The position numbers were made by a program, and so were the translations under genes. Under the pieces are notes generated by a model that was not told the DNA's origin, made no database searches, and worked only from the letters and a program-made list of their open reading frames with translations. Shown here in pieces: positions 42,835 through 53,143 of a stretch of DNA of 64,000 nt. Positions within the stretch are counted from its first letter, which is position 1. The number at the start of each line of letters is the position of its first letter. This stretch comes from Auanema rhodensis (lineage: Eukaryota; Nematoda; Chromadorea; Rhabditida; Rhabditidae). The stretch covers positions 1,674,001 through 1,738,000 of the forward strand of contig OZ059899.1 in NCBI GenBank assembly GCA_964057225.1. Reading direction: 5' to 3'.

Positions 42835-45800
42835 AGCAAAAAGTAGATGTTTTTAGATTCCATTTTTCAAGCCAAAGACGATGGACAATGTTATTCAACG
42901 AAAAAAATAATTCTTCAGGGTGAAAATCGAGGATATAAGTGTGAACTTATATCAGTTGATATCTCGGTGCATTTTTAAGCTAGCGCAAATCTGATAACAC
43001 AGATCGACGCAACTTAAAAATCCGCATCGAATGCACTATACTACATTGAGAAACGCTTGATACAAAAATTAGTTATGATCGTTTGAAAAATGATGCATTA
43101 GTGTATGTTGAGTTTCCATGTACACTCAACATTGCTTCCAAAAACATTTTGACAAAAATTTTTTCGAAAAATTTCAAAATAATTTAGCAAAAAGTAGATG
43201 TTTTTAAATTTTTTTTTTCAAGGCAAAGACGATGAACAATGTTATTCAACGAAAAAATCAATTCTTCAGGGTGAAAATCGAGGATATAAGTGTGAACTTA
43301 TATCAGTTGATATCTCGGTGCATTTTTAAGCTAGCGCAAATCTGATAACACAGATCGACGCAGCTTAAAAATCCGCATCAAATGCACTATACTACATTGA
43401 GAAACGCTTGATACAAAAATTAGTTATGATCGTTTGAAAAATGATGCATTAGTGTATGTTGAGTTTCCATGTACACTCAACATTGCTTCCAAAAACATTT
43501 TGACAAAAATTTTTTCGAAAAATTTCAAATAAATTTAGCAAAAAGTAGATGTTTTTAGATTCCATTTCTCAAGGCAAAGACGATGGACAATGTTATTCAA
43601 CGAAAAAATTAATTCTTCAGGGTGAAAATTGAGGATATAAGTGTGAACTTATATCAGTTGATATCTCGGTGCATTTTTAAGCTAGCGCAAATCTGATAAC
43701 ACAGATCGACGCAGCTTAAAAATCCGCATCGAATGCACTATACTACATTGAGAAACGCTTGATACAAAAATTAGTTATGATCGTTTGAAAAATGATGCAT
43801 TAGTGTATGTTGAGTTTCCATGTACACTCAACATTGCTTCCAAAAACATTTTGACAAAACTTTTTTTGAAAAATTTCAAAATAATTTAGCAAAAAGTAGA
43901 TGTTTTTAGATTCCATTTTACAAGGCAAAGACGATGGACAATGTTATTCAACGAAAAAAATAATTCTTCAGGGTGAAAATCGAGGATATAAGTGTGAACT
44001 TATATCAATTGATATCTCGGTGCATTTTTAAGCTAGCGCAAATCTGATAACACAGATCGACGCAGCTTAAAAATCCGCATCGAATGCACTATACTACATT
44101 GAGAAACGCTTAATACAAAAATTAGTTATGATCGTTTGAAAAATGATGCATTAGTGTATGTTGAGTTTCCATGTACACTCAACATTGCTACCAAAAACAT
44201 TTTGACAAAAATTTTTTTGAAAAATTTCAGAATAATTTAGCAAAAAGTAGATGTTTTTAGATTCCATTTTTCAAGGCAAAGACGATGGACAATGTTATTC
44301 AACGAAAAAAATAATTCTTCAGGGTGAAAATCGAGGATATAAGTGTGAACTTATATCAGTTGATATCTCGGTGCATTTTTAAGCTAGCGCAAATCTGATA
44401 ACACAGATCGACGCAACTTAAAAATCCGCATCGAATGCACTATACTACATTGAGAAACGCTTGATACAAAAATTAGTTATGATCGTTTGAAAAATGATGC
44501 ATTAGTGTATGTTGAGTTTCCATGTACACTCAACATTGCTTCCAAAAACATTTTGACAAAAATTTTTTCGAAAAATTTCAAAATAATTTAGCAAAAAGTA
44601 GATGTTTTTAAATTTTTTTTTTCAAGGCAAAGACGATGAACAATGTTATTCAACGAAAAAATCAATTCTTCAGGGTGAAAATCGAGGATATAAGTGTGAA
44701 CTTATATCAGTTGATATCTCGGTGCATTTTTAAGCTAGCGCAAATCTGATAACACAGATCGACGCAGCTTAAAAATCCGCATCGAATGCACTATACTACA
44801 TTGAGAAACGCTTAATACAAAAATTAGTTATGATCGTTTGAAAAATGATGCATTAGTGTATGTTGAGTTTCCATGTACACTCAACATTGCTACCAAAAAC
44901 ATTTTGACAAAAATTTTTTTGAAAAATTTCAGAATAATTTAGCAAAAAGTAGATGTTTTTAGATTCCATTTTTCAAGGCAAAGACGATGGACAATGTTAT
45001 TCAACGAAAAAAATAATTCTTCAGGGTGAAAATCGAGGATATAAGTGTGAACTTATATCAGTTGATATCTCGGTGCATTTTTAAGCTAGCGCAAATCTGA
45101 TAACATAGATCGACGCAGCTTAAAAATCCGCATCGAATGCACTATACTACATTGAGAAAAACTTAATACAAAAATTAGTTATGATCGTTTGAAAAATGAT
45201 GCATTAGTGTATGTTGAGTTTCCATGTACACTCAACATTGCTTCCAAAAACATTTTGACAAAAATTTTTTCGAAAAATTTCGAAATAATTTAGCAAAAAG
45301 TAGATGTTTTTAGATTCCATTTTTCAAGGCAAAGACGATGGACAATGTTATTCAACGAAAAAAATAATTCTTCAGGGTGAAAATCGAGGATATAAGTGTG
45401 AACTTATATCAGTTGATATCTCGGTGCATTTTTAAGCTAGCGCAAATCTGATAACACAGATCGACGCAACTTAAAAATCCGCATCGAATGCACTATACTA
45501 CATTGAGAAACGCTTGATACAAAAATTAGTTATGATCGTTTGAAAAATGATGCATTAGTGTATGTTGAGTTTCCATGTACACTCAACATTGCTTCCAAAA
45601 ACATTTTGACAAAAATTTTTTCGAAAAATTTCGAAATAATTTAGCAAAAAGTAGATGTTTTTAGATTCCATTTTTCAAGGCAAAGACGATGGACAATGTT
45701 ATTCAACGAAAAAAATAATTCTTCAGGGTGAAAATCGAGGATATAAGTGTGAACTTATATCAGTTGATATCTCGGTGCATTTTTAAGCTAGCGCAAATCT

Positions 45801-46344
45801 GATAACACAGATCGACGCAGCTTAAAAATCCGCATCAAATGCACTATACTACATTGAGAAACGCTTGATACAAAAATTAGTTATGATCGTTTGAAAAATG
45901 ATGCATTAGTGTATGTTGAGTTTCCATGTACACTCAACATTGCTTCCAAAAACATTTTGACAAAAATTTTTTTGAAAAATTTCAAAATAATTTAGCAAAA
46001 AGTAGATGTTTTTAGATTCCGTTTTTCAAGGCAAAGACGATGAACAATGTTATTCAACGAAAAAATCAATTCTTCAGGGTGAAAATTGAGGATATAAGTG
46101 TGAACTTATATCAGTTGATATCTCGGTGCATTTTTAAGCTAGCGCAAATCTGATAACACAGATCGACGCAGCTTAAAAATCCGCATCGAATGCACTATAC
46201 TACATTGAGAAACGCTTGATACAAAAATTAGTTATGATCGTTTGAAAAATGATGCATTAGTGTATGTTGAGTTTCCATGTACACTCAACATTGCTTCCAA
46301 AAACATTTTGACAAAACTTTTTTTGAAAAATTTCAAAATAATTT
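37570..46344. repeat. Locally duplicated zone with private E variants
   Basis: Twenty-five monomers read A-E-G-A-E-F-G-E-F-G-C-F-G-A-E-F-G-C-A-E/F-G-E-F-F/E-D/G. Four E monomers (37921, 38974, 40027, 42484) share two private variants: ATACCACATTG (variant C at 38128, 39181, 40234 and 42691) and ATGTCGAG (at 38195, 39248, 40301 and 42758). The spacings are 3, 3 and 7 monomers. G copies at 39676, 40729, 43186 and 44590 have a longer T-run. The A copies at 37570, 38623 and 42133 share GATTTCATTTTAC. Confidence 0.78.
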
Positions 46345-48450
46345 AGCAAAAAGTAGATGTTTTTAGATTTCATTTTACAAGGCAAAGACGATGGACAATG
46401 TTATTCAACGAAAAAAATAATTCTTCAGGGTGAAAATCGAGGATATAAGTGTGAACTTATATCAATTGATATCTCGGTGCATTTTTAAGCTAGCGCAAAT
46501 CTGATAACACAGATCGACGCAGCTTAAAAATCCGCATCGAATGCACTATACTACATTGAGAAACGCTTAATACAAAAATTAGTTATGATCGTTTGAAAAA
46601 TGATGCATTAGTGTATGTTGAGTTTCCATGTACACTCAACATTGCTACCAAAAACATTTTGACAAAAATTTTTTTGAAAAATTTCAGAATAATTTAGCAA
46701 AAAGTAGATGTTTTTAGATTCCATTTTTCAAGGCAAAGACGATGGACAATGTTATTCAACGAAAAAAATAATTCTTCAGGGTGAAAATCGAGGATATAAG
46801 TGTGAACTTATATCAGTTGATATCTCGGTGCATTTTTAAGCTAGCGCAAATCTGATAACACAGATCGACGCAGCTTAAAAATCCGCATCGAATGCACTAT
46901 ACTACATTGAGAAAAACTTAATACAAAAATTAGTTATGATCGTTTGAAAAATGATGCATTAGTGTATGTTGAGTTTCCATGTACACTCAACATTGCTTCC
47001 AAAAACATTTTGACAAAAATTTTTTCGAAAAATTTCGAAATAATTTAGCGAAAAGTAGATGTTTTTAGATTCCATTTTTCAAGGCAAAGACGATGGACAA
47101 TGTTATTCAACGAAAAAAATAATTCTTCAGGGTGAAAATCGAGGATATAAGTGTGAACTTATATCAGTTGATATCTCGGTGCATTTTTAAGCTAGCGCAA
47201 ATCTGATAACACAGATCGACGCAACTTAAAAATCCGCATCGAATGCACTATACTACATTGAGAAACGCTTGATACAAAAATTAGTTATGATCGTTTGAAA
47301 AATGATGCATTAGTGTATGTTGAGTTTCCATGTACACTCAACATTGCTTCCAAAAACATTTTGACAAAAATTTTTTCGAAAAATTTCAAAATAATTTAGC
47401 AAAAAGTAGATGTTTTTAAATTCTTTTTTTCAAGGCAAAGACGATGAACAATGTTATTCAACGAAAAAATCAATTCTTCAGGGTGAAAATCGAGGATATA
47501 AGTGTGAACTTATATCAGTTGATATCTCGGTGCATTTTTAAGCTAGCGCAAATCTGATAACACAGATCGACGCAGCTTAAAAATCCGCATCAAATGCGCT
47601 ATACTACATTGAGAAACGCTTGATACAAAAATTAGTTATGATCGTTTGAAAAATGATGCATTAGTGTATGTTGAGTTTCCATGTACACTCAACATTGCTT
47701 CCAAAAACATTTTGACAAAAATTTTTTCGAAAAATTTCAAATAAATTTAGCAAAAAGTAGATGTTTTTAGATTCCATTTCTCAAGGCAAAGACGATGGAC
47801 AATGTTATTCAACGAAAAAATTAATTCTTCAGGGTGAAAATTGAGGATATAAGTGTGAACTTATATCAGTTGATATCTCGGTGCATTTTTAAGCTAGCGC
47901 AAATCTGATAACACAGATCGACGCAACTTAAAAATCCGCATCGAATGCACTATACTACATTGAGAAACGCTTAATACAAAAATTAGTTATGATCGTTTGA
48001 AAAATGATGCATTAGTGTATGTTGAGTTTCCATGTACACTCAACATTGCTTCCAAAAACATTTTGACAAAACTTTTTTTGAAAAATTTCAAAATAATTTA
48101 GCAAAAAGTAGATGTTTTTAGATTCCGTTTTTCAAGGCAAAGACGATGGACAATGTTATTCAACGAAAAAATTAATTCTTCAGGGTGAAAATCGAGGATA
48201 TAAGTGTGAACTTATATCAGTTGATATCTCGGTGCATTTTTAAGCTACCGCAAATCTGATAACACAGATCGACGCAGCTTAAAAATCCATATCAAATGCA
48301 CTATACTACATTGAGAAACGCTTGATACAAAAATTAGTTATGATCGTTTGAAAAATGATGCATTAGTGTATGTTGAGTTTCCATGTACACTCAACATTGC
48401 TTCCAAAAACATTTTGACAAAAATTTTTTCCAAAAATTTCAAAATAATTT
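46345..48450. repeat. Canonical HOR copy 1 (subtype x): A-E-F-G-C-D
   Basis: Monomers start at 46345, 46696, 47047, 47398, 47749 and 48100. Subtype x is marked by TTAGCGAAAAG at the start of F, CAAATGCGCTATAC in G and GACGCAACTTA in C. The D copy has CTACCGC and AATCCATATC. The A copy carries GATTTCATTTTAC, unlike the later copies. Confidence 0.9.
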
Positions 48451-50556
48451 AGCAAAAAGTAGATGTTTTTAGATTCCATTTTACAAGGCAAAGACGATGG
48501 ACAATGTTATTCAACGAAAAAAATAATTCTTCAGGGTGAAAATCGAGGATATAAGTGTGAACTTATATCAATTGATATCTCGGTGCATTTTTAAGCTAGC
48601 GCAAATCTGATAACACAGATCGACGCAGCTTAAAAATCCGCATCGAATGCACTATACTACATTGAGAAACGCTTAATACAAAAATTAGTTATGATCGTTT
48701 GAAAAATGATGCATTAGTGTATGTTGAGTTTCCATGTACACTCAACATTGCTACCAAAAACATTTTGACAAAAATTTTTTTGAAAAATTTCAGAATAATT
48801 TAGCAAAAAGTAGATGTTTTTAGATTCCATTTTTCAAGGCAAAGACGATGGACAATGTTATTCAACGAAAAAAATAATTCTTCAGGGTGAAAATCGAGGA
48901 TATAAGTGTGAACTTATATCAGTTGATATCTCGGTGCATTTTCAAGCTAGCGCAAATCTGATAACACAGATCGACGCAGCTTAAAAATCCGCATCGAATG
49001 CACTATACTACATTGAGAAACGCTTGATACAAAAATTAGTTATGATCGTTTGAAAAATGATGCATTAGTGTATGTTGAGTTTCCATGTACACTCAACATT
49101 GCTTCCAAAAACATTTTGACAAAAATTTTTTCGAAAAATTTCGAAATAATTTAGCAAAAAGTAGATGTTTTTAGATTCCATTTTTCAAGGCAAAGACGAT
49201 GGACAATGTTATTCAACGAAAAAAATAATTCTTCAGGGTGAAAATCGAGGATATAAGTGTGAACTTATATCAGTTGATATCTCGGTGCATTTTTAAGCTA
49301 GCGCAAATCTGATAACACAGATCGACGCAACTTAAAAATCCGCATCGAATGCACTATACTACATTGAGAAACGCTTGATACAAAAATTAGTTATGATCGT
49401 TTGAAAAATGATGCATTAGTGTATGTTGAGTTTCCATGTACACTCAACATTGCTTCCAAAAACATTTTGACAAAAATTTTTTCGAAAAATTTCAAAATAA
49501 TTTAGCAAAAAGTAGATGTTTTTAAATTCTTTTTTTCAAGGCAAAGACGATGAACAATGTTATTCAACGAAAAAATCAATTCTTCAGGGTGAAAATCGAG
49601 GATATAAGTGTGAACTTATATCAGTTGATATCTCGGTGCATTTTTAAGCTAGCGCAAATCTGATAACACAGATCGACGCAGCTTAAAAATCCGCATCAAA
49701 TGCACTATACTACATTGAGAAACGCTTGATACAAAAATTAGTTATGATCGTTTGAAAAATGATGCATTAGTGTATGTTGAGTTTCCATGTACACTCAACA
49801 TTGCTTCCAAAAACATTTTGACAAAAATTTTTTCGAAAAATTTCAAATAAATTTAGCAAAAAGTAGATGTTTTTAGATTCCATTTCTCAAGGCAAAGACG
49901 ATGGACAATGTTATTCAACGAAAAAATTAATTCTTCAGGGTGAAAATTGAGGATATAAGTGTGAACTTATATCAGTTGATATCTCGGTGCATTTTTAAGC
50001 TAGCGCAAATCTGATAACACAGATCGACGCAGCTTAAAAATCCGCATCGAATGCACTATACTACATTGAGAAACGCTTAATACAAAAATTAGTTATGATC
50101 GTTTGAAAAATGATGCATTAGTGTATGTTGAGTTTCCATGTACACTCAACATTGCTTCCAAAAACATTTTGACAAAACTTTTTTTGAAAAATTTCAAAAT
50201 AATTTAGCAAAAAGTAGATGTTTTTAGATTCCGTTTTTCAAGGCAAAGACGATGGACAATGTTATTCAACGAAAAAATTAATTCTTCAGGGTGAAAATCG
50301 AGGATATAAGTGTGAACTTATATCAGTTGATATCTCGGTGCATTTTTAAGCTACCGCAAATCTGATAACACAGATCGACGCAGCTTAAAAATCCATATCA
50401 AATGCACTATACTACATTGAGAAACGCTTGATACAAAAATTAGTTATGATCGTTTGAAAAATGATGCATTAGTGTATGTTGAGTTTCCATGTACACTCAA
50501 CATTGCTTCCAAAAACATTTTGACAAAAATTTTTTCCAAAAATTTCAAAATAATTT
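48451..50556. repeat. Canonical HOR copy 2 (subtype y): A-E-F-G-C-D
   Basis: Monomers start at 48451, 48802, 49153, 49504, 49855 and 50206. Subtype y lacks the three x markers (TTAGCAAAAAG, CAAATGCACTATAC, GACGCAGCTTA) and has TTTTCAAGCT in its second monomer. That second monomer has the CGCTTGA end of F rather than the AAACTTAA of E. It is followed by an A/D hybrid, as is the other y copy. Confidence 0.88.
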
Positions 50557-50752
50557 AGCAAAAAGTAGATGTTTTTAGATTCCATTTTACAAGGCAAAGA
50601 CGATGGACAATGTTATTCAACGAAAAAAATAATTCTTCAGGGTGAAAATCGAGGATATAAGTGTGAACTTATATCAGTTGATATCTCGGTGCATTTTTAA
50701 GCTACCGCAAATCTGATAACACAGATCGACGCAGCTTAAAAATCCATATCCG
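50557..50752. repeat. 3'-truncated A/D hybrid monomer
   Basis: This copy starts as class A (TTTTACAAGG) but has CAGTTG, CTACCGC and AATCCATATC of class D. It ends at p194 (50750), followed by two bases, CG (50751-50752), that fit neither side. An intact copy of the same hybrid lies at 57010-57360. Only this monomer and its right neighbour break the 351-bp register. Confidence 0.9.
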
Positions 50753-50756
50753 CAAC
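50748..50756. other. Out-of-register recombination junction
   Basis: Sequence passes from ATATC (p194 of one monomer) through CG to CAACG (p62 of the next). In total 218 bases of the expected pair are missing and 2 are added, leaving 486 bp instead of 702. The two sides have no obvious shared sequence beyond one or two bases. This points to end joining or illegitimate exchange rather than homologous unequal crossing-over, which would keep the register. Confidence 0.88.
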
Positions 50757-52797
50757 GAAAAAAATAATTCTTCAGGGTGAAAATCGAGGATATAAGTGTG
50801 AACTTATATCAATTGATATCTCGGTGCATTTTTAAGCTAGCGCAAATCTGATAACACAGATCGACGCAGCTTAAAAATCCGCATCGAATGCACTATACTA
50901 CATTGAGAAACGCTTAATACAAAAATTAGTTATGATTGTTTGAAAAATGATGCATTAGTGTATGTTGAGTTTCCATGTACACTCAACATTGCTACCAAAA
51001 ACATTTTGACAAAAATTTTTTTGAAAAATTTCAGAATAATTTAGCAAAAAGTAGATGTTTTTAGATTCCATTTTTCAAGGCAAAGACGATGGACAATGTT
51101 ATTCAACGAAAAAAATAATTCTTCAGGGTGAAAATCGAGGATATAAGTGTGAACTTATATCAGTTGATATCTCGGTGCATTTTTAAGCTAGCGCAAATCT
51201 GATAACACAGATCGACGCAGCTTAAAAATCCGCATCGAATGCACTATACTACATTGAGAAAAACTTAATACAAAAATTAGTTATGATCGTTTGAAAAATG
51301 ATGCATTAGTGTATGTTGAGTTTCCATGTACACTCAACATTGCTTCCAAAAACATTTTGACAAAAATTTTTTCGAAAAATTTCGAAATAATTTAGCGAAA
51401 AGTAGATGTTTTTAGATTCCATTTTTCAAGGCAAAGACGATGGACAATGTTATTCAACGAAAAAAATAATTCTTCAGGGTGAAAATCGAGGATATAAGTG
51501 TGAACTTATATCAGTTGATATCTCGGTGCATTTTTAAGCTAGCGCAAATCTGATAACACAGATCGACGCAACTTAAAAATCCGCATCGAATGCACTATAC
51601 TACATTGAGAAACGCTTGATACAAAAATTAGTTATGATCGTTTGAAAAATGATGCATTAGTGTATGTTGAGTTTCCATGTACACTCAACATTGCTTCCAA
51701 AAACATTTTGACAAAAATTTTTTCGAAAAATTTCAAAATAATTTAGCAAAAAGTAGATGTTTTTAAATTCTTTTTTTCAAGGCAAAGACGATGAACAATG
51801 TTATTCAACGAAAAAATCAATTCTTCAGGGTGAAAATCGAGGATATAAGTGTGAACTTATATCAGTTGATATCTCGGTGCATTTTTAAGCTAGCGCAAAT
51901 CTGATAACACAGATCGACGCAGCTTAAAAATCCGCATCAAATGCGCTATACTACATTGAGAAACGCTTGATACAAAAATTAGTTATGATCGTTTGAAAAA
52001 TGATGCATTAGTGTATGTTGAGTTTCCATGTACACTCAACATTGCTTCCAAAAACATTTTGACAAAAATTTTTTCGAAAAATTTCAAATAAATTTAGCAA
52101 AAAGTAGATGTTTTTAGATTCCATTTCTCAAGGCAAAGACGATGGACAATGTTATTCAACGAAAAAATTAATTCTTCAGGGTGAAAATTGAGGATATAAG
52201 TGTGAACTTATATCAGTTGATATCTCGGTGCATTTTTAAGCTAGCGCAAATCTGATAACACAGATCGACGCAACTTAAAAATCCGCATCGAATGCACTAT
52301 ACTACATTGAGAAACGCTTAATACAAAAATTAGTTATGATCGTTTGAAAAATGATGCATTAGTGTATGTTGAGTTTCCATGTACACTCAACATTGCTTCC
52401 AAAAACATTTTGACAAAACTTTTTTTGAAAAATTTCAAAATAATTTAGCAAAAAGTAGATGTTTTTAGATTCCGTTTTTCAAGGCAAAGACGATGGACAA
52501 TGTTATTCAACGAAAAAATTAATTCTTCAGGGTGAAAATCGAGGATATAAGTGTGAACTTATATCAGTTGATATCTCGGTGCATTTTTAAGCTACCGCAA
52601 ATCTGATAACACAGATCGACGCAGCTTAAAAATCCATATCAATAGCACTATACTACATTGAGAAACGCTTGATACAAAAATTAGTTATGATCGTTTGAAA
52701 AATGATGCATTAGTGTATGTTGAGTTTCCATGTACACTCAACATTGCTTCCAAAAACATTTTGACAAAAATTTTTTCCAAAAATTTCAAAATAATTT
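50753..52797. repeat. Canonical HOR copy 3 (subtype x), 5'-truncated A
   Basis: The first monomer (50753-51042, 290 bp) starts at p62 of class A, with CAATTG, GCTACC and a private ATGATTGTTTG. E, F, G, C and D follow at 51043, 51394, 51745, 52096 and 52447 with all three x markers (TTAGCGAAAAG, CAAATGCGC, GACGCAACTTA). The D copy has an adjacent two-base change at 52643-52644 (CAATAGCAC for CAAATGCAC). Confidence 0.9.
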
Positions 52798-52894
52798 AGC
52801 AAAAAGTAGATGTTTTTAGATTCCATTTTACAAGGCAAAGACGATGGACAATGTTATTCAACGAAAAAAATAATTCTTCAGGGTGAAAATCGAG

Positions 52895-52916
52895 GATATA
52901 AGTGTGAACTTATATC
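52895..52916. repeat. Perfect 9-bp inverted repeat with 4-base loop
   Basis: GATATAAGT and ACTTATATC are exact reverse complements separated by GTGA (p98-119). The element is present in essentially every monomer. The only breaks I noticed are ACTTAAATC in the monomers at 13351 and 36166 and ACTTGTATC in the monomer at 41782. It could form a short hairpin in single-stranded DNA or in a transcript, or be a binding site for a dimeric protein. No function can be assigned from sequence alone. Confidence 0.9.
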
Positions 52917-52929
52917 AATTGATATCTCG

Positions 52930-52999
52930 GTGCATTTTTAAGCTAGCGCAAATCTGATAACACAGATCGACGCAGCTTAAAAATCCGCATCGAATGCAC
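52930..52999. repeat. Nested 70-bp inverted repeat (dyad) in the monomer core
   Basis: Three pairs of arms share one centre: outer GTGCATT/AATGCAC (52930-52936 and 52993-52999), middle ATTTTTAAGCT/AGCTTAAAAAT (52934-52944 and 52974-52984) and inner ATCTG/CAGAT (52952-52956 and 52963-52967). The order recurs in all classes. Class changes hit the arms without visible compensation: GCTTGAAAA in class B, AACTT in class F and TTTTCAAGCT in the monomers at 10543, 33358, 48802, 55255 and 58414. The main loop variant TAGC/TACC/TAAC lies between the arms. A protein-binding dyad or cruciform-prone site is possible. The lack of compensatory change argues against strict selection for an RNA hairpin. Confidence 0.85.
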
Positions 53000-53067
53000 T
53001 ATACTACATTGAGAAACGCTTAATACAAAAATTAGTTATGATCGTTTGAAAAATGATGCATTAGTGT

Positions 53068-53095
53068 ATGTTGAGTTTCCATGTACACTCAACAT
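53068..53095. repeat. Perfect 9-bp inverted repeat with 10-base loop
   Basis: ATGTTGAGT and ACTCAACAT are exact reverse complements around TTCCATGTAC (p271-298). This is one of the most constant parts of the monomer. Exceptions I saw are ATGTCGAGT in the monomers at 37921, 38974, 40027 and 42484, and CTCAGCAT in the monomer at 29497. In the exceptions the opposite arm is unchanged. Confidence 0.88.
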
Positions 53096-53113
53096 TGCTA
53101 CCAAAAACATTTT

Positions 53114-53143
53114 GACAAAAATTTTTTTGAAAAATTTCAGAAT
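53114..53143. repeat. A/T-tract segment, the most variable part of the monomer
   Basis: After CATTTTGACAAAA comes a T-run, a class-specific pair of bases and an A-run ending in ATTTC. Recurrent forms are TTTTTTTGAAAAA, TTTTTTCGAAAAA, TTTTTTCCAAAAA and CTTTTTTTGAAAAA. They are followed by CAGAATAA, CAAAATAA, CGAAATAA or CAAATAAA. All forms have the same length. In the CG form TTTTTCGAAAAA is a perfect 12-bp palindrome. Phased A- and T-tracts like these commonly give DNA curvature; that it does so here is inference. Confidence 0.8.

Noticed and set aside
50557-51042. A mobile element insertion at the broken register
   Set aside because: The region is shorter than expected (486 instead of 702 bp), and all but two bases are satellite. 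There are no terminal repeats or target-site duplication.
52850-52880. A true CENP-B box
   Set aside because: Four of the nine essential bases (the CGGG half) are missing in every class, so it is kept only as a weak resemblance.
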